A stretch of 64,000 bases of DNA from positions 1 to 64,000 of the forward strand of contig NZ_JAJQVM010000030.1 in the NCBI RefSeq assembly GCF_021234875.1, written 5' to 3'. A model generated the notes under the pieces. The model was not told the DNA's origin. It searched no databases and was given only the letters and a program-made list of their open reading frames with translations. Source of the stretch: Marinibactrum halimedae (GTDB lineage Bacteria > Pseudomonadota > Gammaproteobacteria > Pseudomonadales > Cellvibrionaceae). Within the stretch, counting starts at the first letter, position 1. Each line of letters begins with the position of its first letter. A program made the position numbers and the translations under genes. This document shows positions 46,101-52,994 of the stretch, one piece after another.

Positions 46101-48620
46101 TATCAAAAAGGCATTCATGATTTTGATGCCACCCAACTATTAAAACAGTTATTACCCACACTAGAGTCTGCAGACTTACTTAAGTTTAACCCAACGGCTC
46201 GTGCTTTGGCGCGAATTTTTTGGGCGAATGTGGCTCATCAAGTGAAGCCTCGGGCACGAGTGCACCATTCAGAAGGCGAGTTGGCCACAGAACAGGCAGC
46301 ATTATCGTTTGATACTTGGCCGGAAAGGGCGCGATCGGCCTCTCATATGCAGCAGCATTTTTCCAGTGTGAATGCTCGACAATTACTGTCTCAAGAAGTG
46401 GCAACAGCAATTACCGCATTTGTTGAGCAACATGGCATGCCGTTTGTGGCCTTGGATATCGAGCAGGCGGCGGATTATTTAGTGGCGGAGCTATCCACAG
46501 AAAAATTGGAATTTATTCAATCCGCAAAAGCGCAAACGCTCAGTGATGAGTTACGCCACTCTATGGATGACAATACTTGGCGTCAATTTCAAGCCGCTTT
46601 AGAAAAAATGAAAGGTTGGCCAGGTGAGCGTTGGAAGCTTACTCATGCCTGGTTTGTTGCTTTGGTGGAAAGTAAGCAGCTCACTCAATTAGAGCGATAC
46701 ATTCCCGAAGCAACGGCGCTTATTAATGCGGAGTCTCGTTTAAGTTATCGAACCACTCAAGTGGATACCGAACTGGTTGTGAATGGATTAATGGGTGAGC
46801 ATGTTCGTATCCAAAATCGAACGCTTCAGTTTTCTCTAGATGAATTTTTGCAGCGGTTAAGCCATCATCAATCCGTAGTGATACCCACTTATCATCGTTA
46901 TCTAGAACTTCGACAAGAGGTGATTCACTCAGAGCGCGAGAATCTTCGTTTAGAAGAATTTAAACCGCGCCCACTCAGCTCGTTTGTTCGTAACCGCTTA
47001 ATTAATGAATCCTACTTGCCTATCATTGGTGACAACTTGGCCAAGCAAATGGGAACGGTGGGTGAAGATAAGCGTACAGACTTAATGGGTTTGTTGATGA
47101 TGATATCGCCACCGGGTTACGGTAAAACCACATTAATGGAGTATGTGGCCAGTCGTCTCGGATTAATTTTTATGAAAATTAATTGCCCTTCCATCGGTCA
47201 TGATGTTATTTCGCTCGACCCAGAGCAAGCCAATAACGCGACGGCCAGGCAAGAGCTGATTAAACTAAACTTGGCGTTAGAAATGGGCAATAACGTCATG
47301 TTGTACTTGGATGATATTCAGCATACTAATCCTGAATTTTTACAAAAATTCATTTCGTTGTGTGACGGTACTCGACGAGTAGATGGTATTTGGAAAGGAA
47401 AATCAAAAACCTATGATATGCGTGGGCGAAAATTCTGTGTTGTCATGGCGGGTAACCCTTACACAGAAACCGGTGAAGCGTTTAAAATACCCGATATGTT
47501 AGCCAACCGTGCTGATATTTATAATTTGGGGGATATTCTCGGGGGGATGGAAGAACAATTTGCATTGAGTTACATCGAGAATGCGTTAACGTCAAACCCA
47601 GTACTTGCGCCACTTGCGTTACGAGATATGAATGATGTCTATCGCTTGGTGGAAATGGCACAAGGCAAAAACGTGCCAACAACAGATTTAAAGCATCAAT
47701 ACAGTGGTGCTGAAATTAAAGAAATTATTGATGTCCTGAAAAAGCTTTTCCGTATCCGTGATGTTGTTTTAAAAATTAATCAACAATACATTGCGTCAGC
47801 CGCTATGAATGATAAATATCGAACCGAGCCATCATTCAAATTGCAGGGCAGTTATCGCAACATGAATAAAATGACAGAGAAGGTAACGGCTGTCATGAAT
47901 GAAGACGAACTGTTACAAATGATTGCGGATCATTATTTAGGGGAATCCCAATTGCTTACCACTGGGGCAGAAGATAACTTGCTCAAGTTGGCTGAATTAC
48001 GCGGTAACATTACCGATGATCAGCAAGCTCGTTGGAATGCGATTAAAGCAGATTTCTTAAGAAATAAGGCCATGGGAGGCGATGGTGCAGATGGCGCCAC
48101 TCGTGTAACGGCACAATTGAATGATATTGTCGGTGCGGTATCAAACATTACCGAAGCATTACAGGCCCAAGCGGAGTTAAGCAAAAATCAGCACACGGAT
48201 CGCTTGAAGTTAGAGCTGAAGCTCCAGGAGCGTCAAGAGAAATTACAAGCGCGACAAGAGCAATCAGATCAAGAACGCATTCAACAACGCACTCAACAAC
48301 AAGAAGCGAAATTGACATCACAGGAAACAGATGCTAATCACACCACCACACAGGTTTTAACCGCATTAACAAAAATTGCACATTCTTTGGAAAAATCCAA
48401 GCCCGAAATCAATGTGGTAAATCAGCCCGTGCCCGGCTTAGATAAAATTTTAACCGTATTAGCCGATACCATCGAGAACAGTATTTTCCCGCTGGTACGC
48501 TCTATGGATAAAAAACTTGAAATTGATTTGGGTACTCATGATCGTATGAAAGATATTTCACAACAATTGCGTCAGCTCAAGGTGTTAGGGGCTGATGTGA
48601 CCACCAAAAACACACAGTGA
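43119..48620 (+). CDS. giant AAA+ ATPase of the flotillin/PspA operon ('DNA repair ATPase' type)
   Basis: A 1833-residue protein. Residues 1-60 are polar with an in-frame VRND repeat. Residues about 65-450 are beta-rich, propeller-like, with recurrent RVFRWAISPDGKTLQYID-type blades. About 460-890 is coiled coil, and about 900-1300 is mixed alpha/beta. The AAA+ module spans about 1310-1560: Walker A SPPGYGKTT with K1336, Walker B MLYLDDIQ with D1398-D1399, sensor-1 VVMAGNP, then NRADIYNLGD. A Gln/Glu/Lys coiled coil follows (about 1645-1760). The NP-x-E-TGEAFKIPDMLANR segment recalls MoxR ATPases. Homologues are labelled DNA repair ATPase, but no nuclease or DNA-binding motif is visible. The operon suggests a membrane-scaffold motor. 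Confidence 0.85.
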   Translation: MAPTASSSEQSHSDVRNDKVRNDEVRNDNVDQAVAEGGAYEVIRKRLTEQGAALTSLVESLNQARMAEFGGSDMSVLGRVRVRTENNCIARDIVQVGETLLFGYNVYIGLKKETKIDDVFALFSLTEKDGHYDIEPVAASGTFLSEPGFVNDFDELYRYYKNTQLIQLTVKDGKLLAAFQIGDRLDDLRVFRWAISPDGKTLQYIDNRGERDIQLPPAHDFEWIVTTREDSVHGKHPHINILDTVFVETINGDLTIKIENNTEDGLGIYREPVEDKTQSLDDAQIEYARLGGLILIKIRPYREETWRYFIFNTMTETVHRIDAIGQSCVQLPEDHGVVFPGGYYLQDGETKSFAEDVPGLRFKRVIKSPNGEDVLFVFYEPVAGVVALFAYNLIAKSLQNPIYGHGYALAENGQIVIFSAEEEPTRVHPMQIWQTPYESAEYASQAPASQTFYGRIGNAELVRGISDIFSVIRFVNNQQASSKLYEELTQSARKLSDDYYWLAEDEMSGIQQAINEVIETSELVIDEFEKVKSIRHHSAKAMADAEQQQTQLEQSIQPENWHSAEEYVQALGNIRRQRGHLITLKELRYIDVDRIGELDESLQALDQELSESTVEFLSSETALDPYQDKIKQLNSDIEAATTVSLLEPVTEVIEATTQGLDLLSELMGTLKVKDATVRTAIIDAVSQVYAQLNQCKASAKHKQKSLGSEEAIAQFSAQFKLFSQSIANALSQATTPDKCDEQLSRLLVQLEELESQFSEFDQFLSDIMDKREEVYESFESHKQQLVDEQQRRAQSLSDAADRILKSIDKRVLKFTEADQLNTFFASDPLTMKVRELTEQLRELDSAVKADDIEARYKAIKEQGLRSLRDKTDIFEDGGKIIKLGPRHKFSVNTQELDLTLLPRDGKLNIHLTGTDFFEPIENDELIAQKAYWDMSIVSETPDVYRAEFLAYSILEAAERGESDLSIKVLHEAALEEEALQKLVQTYANPRYKEGYQKGIHDFDATQLLKQLLPTLESADLLKFNPTARALARIFWANVAHQVKPRARVHHSEGELATEQAALSFDTWPERARSASHMQQHFSSVNARQLLSQEVATAITAFVEQHGMPFVALDIEQAADYLVAELSTEKLEFIQSAKAQTLSDELRHSMDDNTWRQFQAALEKMKGWPGERWKLTHAWFVALVESKQLTQLERYIPEATALINAESRLSYRTTQVDTELVVNGLMGEHVRIQNRTLQFSLDEFLQRLSHHQSVVIPTYHRYLELRQEVIHSERENLRLEEFKPRPLSSFVRNRLINESYLPIIGDNLAKQMGTVGEDKRTDLMGLLMMISPPGYGKTTLMEYVASRLGLIFMKINCPSIGHDVISLDPEQANNATARQELIKLNLALEMGNNVMLYLDDIQHTNPEFLQKFISLCDGTRRVDGIWKGKSKTYDMRGRKFCVVMAGNPYTETGEAFKIPDMLANRADIYNLGDILGGMEEQFALSYIENALTSNPVLAPLALRDMNDVYRLVEMAQGKNVPTTDLKHQYSGAEIKEIIDVLKKLFRIRDVVLKINQQYIASAAMNDKYRTEPSFKLQGSYRNMNKMTEKVTAVMNEDELLQMIADHYLGESQLLTTGAEDNLLKLAELRGNITDDQQARWNAIKADFLRNKAMGGDGADGATRVTAQLNDIVGAVSNITEALQAQAELSKNQHTDRLKLELKLQERQEKLQARQEQSDQERIQQRTQQQEAKLTSQETDANHTTTQVLTALTKIAHSLEKSKPEINVVNQPVPGLDKILTVLADTIENSIFPLVRSMDKKLEIDLGTHDRMKDISQQLRQLKVLGADVTTKNTQ
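43161..43205 (+). repeat. 15-bp in-frame tandem repeat, three copies
   Basis: GTACGTAATGATAAA, GTACGTAACGATGAA and GTACGTAACGATAAT encode VRNDK-VRNDE-VRNDN near the N-terminus of the giant ATPase. This is the only coding example of the window's short tandem arrays, and its unit keeps the frame. Confidence 0.9.
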
Positions 48621-48665
48621 TCTTGCACGAAAAACGATTAACTCTCCGATAAGAGGAAACAAGAA

Positions 48666-48902
48666 ATGGAAAGTAGAGACTATTTAGAAATTACTTTTAG
48701 ATCCATTAATTGCTTCGCCGATGATGGCAAGTTGGACGTTAAAGAATTGGATTCGTTGGTATGTATTGCACTACGAGATGGTGTGGTCGATGAAAATGAA
48801 AAGAGGGTACTGCGTAATATCATTGAACGTTTATCGCCACAAGAATTAACGATAGAAATGCAAGCGAAAATTACCGAATTGAAAGAGCAATTTGATATCT
48901 AA
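48666..48902 (+). CDS. small TerB-like helical protein
   Basis: A 78-residue acidic all-helical protein. It shows the TerB-like pattern of paired helices with an acidic loop: CFADDGKLDVKELDSLVCIALRDGVVDENEKRVL. It is 45 bp after the giant ATPase with AAGAGGAAAC upstream, so it closes the operon. TerB-like proteins occur with membrane-stress and tellurite/phage-resistance ATPase complexes and may bind metal or lipid-side partners; here I infer an accessory subunit. Confidence 0.75.
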   Translation: MESRDYLEITFRSINCFADDGKLDVKELDSLVCIALRDGVVDENEKRVLRNIIERLSPQELTIEMQAKITELKEQFDI

Positions 48903-48925
48903 ACCCCATTGTTTCTATCCATATA

Positions 48926-48964
48926 TTCACAATCGATTGGTCATGCTGATTAATTGATTGTGAA
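48926..48964 (+). terminator. stem-loop closing the flotillin operon
   Basis: TTCACAATCGATT and AATTGATTGTGAA pair over 13 bp with one mismatch and a 13-base loop, 24 bp after the TerB-like stop. No strong T-run follows. Confidence 0.5.
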
Positions 48965-49149
48965 CTCTTGATCGTCATTTTCTCTTAACTCATGCTTCAT
49001 AAAAGTATGACCCTCTCTCGTTATTCTTGACTTGCTTTTTGAAACTACTGTCCGTTCGTCGATTATTAAAAATCGATTCAGCGAATGGCGATATAAAAAT
49101 GGTGAGTTAACAAAATCAACTGCGGAGGCGCTTAATTGCGAAGCCTGTT

Positions 49150-50484
49150 ATGAGGATACCATCTTGTCATTTGTCGTCTAAATATTTATTTTTAGGAGTA
49201 TTGTTGATTTTATCTGGTTGTAATATTGATGTGATCGTAGAGGGAAAAGGTACGGTTATTTCTGATCCTGATTACATTCAGTGCAGAAGTGATTCTGGAG
49301 TATGTCGTGTAGAAGATTATCAAGACCTTGATTTGGATATCGAAGACTCTATTGTCACATTCCGAGCGATTGCCGATGAGGGTTATGTACTCGATCGTTG
49401 GTCGGGTGACTGCGATCAAACGATTGCTAATAAGTGTCGCGTCGTTTTAGGGGATGACGTGGAAGTAAATGCATATTTTCGTCCAATTCCTTTTGCAGAG
49501 GGTGATGGAAATACTAACAAATCAGTGCGTTTTATTGCATTGGGGGATACAGGTGAAGGCAATCGAAAACAATATCAGGTTGGCACTGCCATCAAAGCAT
49601 GGTGTGATGCCAATGGTTGTGATTTTGCATTGGGGTTAGGTGATAACTTTTACGATGGTACGCCTACTCATATTTACGATGAACAGTTTGATACGAAGTT
49701 TGAGTTGCCTTACCAAGCCCTTAATTTTCCTTTTTACGTGGTGCTAGGCAATCACGATACTGGCCGTTTTGATGATGGTGATGGCGGTAATCAGGCACTG
49801 GGCAATGTACAGGTTCAGTATCATTATCGTTCTGATCGTCTTACTGAAAAATGGCAGATGCCTAGCCGTTATTATACGGTATTGCCTCAAGGCGATAGTG
49901 AAAGCCCATTGGTTCAATTATTCGCGTTAGATTCTGCGCCATTTGTTGGAATTATTGATCCAAATAATGAATACAATCCAGAGCGTTATGCGAGTGGTCA
50001 AGGTGCATGGTTTCGCAGTGTCGTAGATAATAGTCAAGCGGATTGGAAAATTGCTTTTACGCATCACCCTTATGTGTCTAATGGTCGTCATGGGAATGCA
50101 AGAAATTATGATCGAACCATTCCAGGTGGGGCATTGTTAGACAAAGTCAGCGGAAAGATTTTTAAAGACTTTATGGATGATTATGTGTGTAATCGGGTGG
50201 ATATACTGTTTTCTGGCCATGACCATAATTTGCAGGCCCTAAAGCCTGTGGCAGAATGTGGTTTAACAGAATTTGTGGTTTCTGGTGCGGGTGCTAAAGC
50301 GAATGGATTAGAACGCCCGAATGACAATGCGGTTTATTTTCAACATGAACGCATAGAAGGGTTTATGTATGTAATTATCAGAGGTAATACACTGACTTTG
50401 CAATCCATCGGGGTGGATATTGATACCGCGTTGCCAAGGGTGTTGGCCACCACAACGATAAAGCGCAAAATATTGCCTAATTAA
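49150..50484 (+). CDS. lipoprotein metallophosphoesterase, purple/tartrate-resistant acid phosphatase type
   Basis: A 444-residue lipoprotein (lipobox ILSGC at about 20-24). Residues about 28-115 are a divergent InlB B-repeat-like domain: VEGKGTVISDP, paired cysteines, and EGYVLDRWSGDC. The metallophosphatase domain follows with the five metal motifs: ALGDTGEGN, LGLGDNFYDG, VLGNHDTG, FTHHPYVSNGRHG and FSGHDHNLQ. The layout matches ACP5-like acid phosphatases (GD-Y/x-GDNFY-GNHD). Likely anchored at the cell envelope, releasing phosphate from organic esters. The second exported phosphatase in the window after PhoD. Confidence 0.88.
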   Translation: MRIPSCHLSSKYLFLGVLLILSGCNIDVIVEGKGTVISDPDYIQCRSDSGVCRVEDYQDLDLDIEDSIVTFRAIADEGYVLDRWSGDCDQTIANKCRVVLGDDVEVNAYFRPIPFAEGDGNTNKSVRFIALGDTGEGNRKQYQVGTAIKAWCDANGCDFALGLGDNFYDGTPTHIYDEQFDTKFELPYQALNFPFYVVLGNHDTGRFDDGDGGNQALGNVQVQYHYRSDRLTEKWQMPSRYYTVLPQGDSESPLVQLFALDSAPFVGIIDPNNEYNPERYASGQGAWFRSVVDNSQADWKIAFTHHPYVSNGRHGNARNYDRTIPGGALLDKVSGKIFKDFMDDYVCNRVDILFSGHDHNLQALKPVAECGLTEFVVSGAGAKANGLERPNDNAVYFQHERIEGFMYVIIRGNTLTLQSIGVDIDTALPRVLATTTIKRKILPN

Positions 50485-50520
50485 AGCACGGCCTAATCAT
50501 TCTGTTTTTCACAAAAAATC

Positions 50521-50560
50521 ACCGGAATAGCTTAGGCTATTCCGGTTGATGCATTTTTTT
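50521..50560 (+). terminator. strong rho-independent terminator
   Basis: ACCGGAATAGC-TTAG-GCTATTCCGGT is a perfect 11-bp stem with a four-base loop, followed by a seven-base T-run ending at 50560. It closes the acid phosphatase gene. Confidence 0.85.
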
Positions 50561-50672
50561 GACGAAAATAACCTTAATCAATGAAATTTATCGGGTATTC
50601 CCCTGTCTATGGCCAGTGTGAAAATTCTTTTTCTTATATTTAGATGACAGATTATATTAGATGAGAGGTGAT

Positions 50673-51182
50673 ATGTTTCGTTCGTTAATACTGTCTGTTT
50701 TTGTAATGTTATCCATTTCGATGACGTCTATTTCTGTATTTGCGGTAGAGGTCGGCCTCGATGCTTCGAGTCAGCTCATGCTTGAAAAGCAGCGTATTGC
50801 ACGGGCAGCGTTAGATTATATTGAATCACAGCACTCGAGCAATTCATTGCAAATGCAGCGATCATTGGATGAAAAGCTTGCCAAGCGTACTTATTGGCAG
50901 GATAAAGAAGATAACGAATTTGTGATGGAGACCGACCGTAATATCATGTTAGAGATTGCTAAATCTTATAATGCAAACGGTGACAAGTTTCCAAAAATAC
51001 CGAAGAAGCAGGTGACGGTATTGGACGTAGAAGGGCGTGTGGCCTCAGTGAAGTTAGAGGCCGATGACTGGATTGATTATATGCATTTGTATAAAAATGC
51101 TGATGGGGATTGGAAAATTATCAATGTGTTGTGGCAGTTTAAGGATCAATCCAAGCATAGTGATAAAAAACAAACGAATTAA
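50673..51182 (+). CDS. exported NTF2-like (lumazine-binding-2 type) protein
   Basis: A 169-residue protein with a signal peptide (MFRSLILSVFVML..., cut after VFA). The mature part has the SnoaL/NTF2-like cone fold pattern: a first helix RAALDYIESQHSSN, a middle LEIAKSYNANGDKFP, and the closing strands VASVKLEADDWIDYMHLYKNADGDWKI, as in Lumazine_bd_2 proteins. No catalytic role is evident. ATG 50673 has AGAGGTGAT upstream. Its stop codon overlaps that of the convergent DUF1993 gene. Confidence 0.75.
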   Translation: MFRSLILSVFVMLSISMTSISVFAVEVGLDASSQLMLEKQRIARAALDYIESQHSSNSLQMQRSLDEKLAKRTYWQDKEDNEFVMETDRNIMLEIAKSYNANGDKFPKIPKKQVTVLDVEGRVASVKLEADDWIDYMHLYKNADGDWKIINVLWQFKDQSKHSDKKQTN

Positions 51183-51685
51183 ACTGTTTGTTTTTCTGCC
51201 GGAGCAATAAAACTAAAACCCGATGGGTATTCATGAAGCCCGTCGAAATCCCCTTTTCCAAGTTCCACGCCATTCGCTCTAGCGATTGCGTAGACCATGC
51301 TAATATGGAAGTAAAAATTTGGCAGAATGTAGAGGTGAATAAATTCGGGTTCCGGTAATTTTATTTCTCGATTACCAGCATTTTCTGAGTGAAACTTGTG
51401 CTGATTTAAACATTCAATATCCGGCAGTTCGGTTAAATGTTGGGCAGCATCATTTATATGATAGAGTACATCAGTTTTAGAGAAACCAGGTACGCTCTCA
51501 TGTGGGATAGAACGATTGACCACTGGGCAATATCCGCGCAGAGCAAAATTAGCGGCCACCTTGCCATGCACACCAAGAGGTAGCATTTTCTCATCCAGCG
51601 ATTTAGAGAATAAACCCTCTGGTGTTTTCTTTAAAATCCCTTTTAATTGATCTAGGTATTTTAATAGATTTTTTTTTAGATTCAT
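51179..51685 (-). CDS. DUF1993 family protein
   Basis: A 168-residue cytoplasmic protein with the DUF1993 landmarks: an N-terminal LLKYLDQLKGILKK, the middle FSKTDVLYHINDAAQHLTELPDIE, and the C-terminal YFHISMVYAIARANGVELGKGDFDG. The family is DinB-like helical and of unknown function. ATG 51685 follows AAGAGGAGAAAAT. It is convergent with the NTF2-like gene and shares four bases with it. Confidence 0.85.
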   Translation of the reverse strand: MNLKKNLLKYLDQLKGILKKTPEGLFSKSLDEKMLPLGVHGKVAANFALRGYCPVVNRSIPHESVPGFSKTDVLYHINDAAQHLTELPDIECLNQHKFHSENAGNREIKLPEPEFIHLYILPNFYFHISMVYAIARANGVELGKGDFDGLHEYPSGFSFIAPAEKQTV

Positions 51686-51852
51686 ATTTTCTCCTCTTAA
51701 CAATTTTTTCTTTTTATAAGGCATAGAACCAATGAATTCCTGTGTAAATGCAGCTTAAACACAGTATCGATTTTTTTGTAGTTGAGCCACCTCTTAAAGT
51801 TGGAGTATTCTAAGGATTATTGAAAATAAGAATGCATAATGAGTGATTTATT

Positions 51853-52626
51853 TTGTTTAGAATACCAAAGCAGAGAAATAAAAAGGAATGTACTAACCAT
51901 AAAGTCAAATGGATCATCCTTGCGCTATGTGCAATAAGCGTGCAAGCAAGCGCGCTGGATTGTGTTATTTTACTGCATGGTTTGGCTAAAAGTGAGCGAG
52001 ACATGGCCAAACTGGAAAAGGTATTGGCCGCCGAACAACTTCACCCGGTTAATTATAAATACCCATCCCGTTCGGCCCCGATTGAAGTGCTCGCGACAGA
52101 AACCATTCCCGCTGCTGTTTCCAAGTGCCCAAAATACGACCAAGTGCATTTTGTTACCCACTCTATGGGCGGCATTTTGGTACGACAATATTTACATGAC
52201 CACACGCTAGAAAAGCTCGGCCGTGTTGTGATGCTTGGCCCACCCAACCAAGGCAGTGAAGTGGTCGATTCTTATCAACATGTACCCGGCTTTACTCTGT
52301 TTGGCGGGCCTGCAGGCTTTCAATTGGGTACGGGTGAGGCAAGCGTGCCCGGCCATTTAGGCCCGGTCAATTTTGAATTGGGTGTTATCGCCGGATCACG
52401 AAGTATTAACTTGATTCTTTCTTTATTTTTACCCGGAAAAGACGATGGCAAGGTCACCATCGAGAGTACAAAAGTGGAAGGCATGACCGATCACATTACC
52501 CTACCGGTGACTCACCCATTCATGATGAAGAATAAAAAAGTCATCCAGCAAGTGTTGCAGTTTTTAGAGCACGGAGCGTTTCAATCACCAGAAACGACTG
52601 AGGCTCAGCCCCCCGCAAAAACGTAA
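51853..52626 (+). CDS. secreted lipase-like alpha/beta hydrolase
   Basis: A 257-residue protein. The hydrophobic WIILALCAISVQASA (about 20-34) is a signal peptide. The core has the oxyanion strand CVILLHGLAKSE, the nucleophile elbow FVTHSMGGILVRQY (S of HSMGG near residue 100), VVMLGPPNQGSEV as in triacylglycerol lipases, and a late LPVTHPFMM likely carrying the catalytic His. It lacks a large lid. The start is uncertain: the frame has no ATG before the signal peptide and TTG 51853 is used. Confidence 0.8.
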   Translation: MFRIPKQRNKKECTNHKVKWIILALCAISVQASALDCVILLHGLAKSERDMAKLEKVLAAEQLHPVNYKYPSRSAPIEVLATETIPAAVSKCPKYDQVHFVTHSMGGILVRQYLHDHTLEKLGRVVMLGPPNQGSEVVDSYQHVPGFTLFGGPAGFQLGTGEASVPGHLGPVNFELGVIAGSRSINLILSLFLPGKDDGKVTIESTKVEGMTDHITLPVTHPFMMKNKKVIQQVLQFLEHGAFQSPETTEAQPPAKT

Positions 52627-52994
52627 CCTTCTTCCAACAAACACATCAACACAAAAAGCATATCACGCTGTGGCGCAAAATTTTTCATTCAATGACACGC
52701 TTTTACCCGAATAATGATGAGTGTTATATTATAACAATAACGTCAATACTGAATAATTTTTAGACGTTTTTAGCGTTTGAGCAACCGAAATAGCAATTTA
52801 ATTAAGTAGCTATCTAATTAGCAGTAGCCATCTAATGTAAGTGGCTATCTAAGATTAAGTACCTACCCGGTCAGACTTCAGGTAGCTCAACTACGTGAAT
52901 GAAATGAAGAGTCCCCACAAGGGCATATAGCCGGCATCAGGCAAAAACGCTTTTTTACTGGCCTCAACAAACCTAACAATAGAGAGAAACGGTA
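52627..52994. other. intergenic upstream of the M3 peptidase
   Basis: 368 bp, with a tandem repeat at 52803-52853 and AT-rich flanks (TTATATTATAACAATAAC near 52731). No gene seen. Confidence 0.5.
52803..52853. repeat. 16-17-bp tandem repeat, three copies
   Basis: TAAGTAGCTATCTAAT, GCAGTAGCCATCTAATG and TAAGTGGCTATCTAAG are adjacent copies of one unit. Confidence 0.75.
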
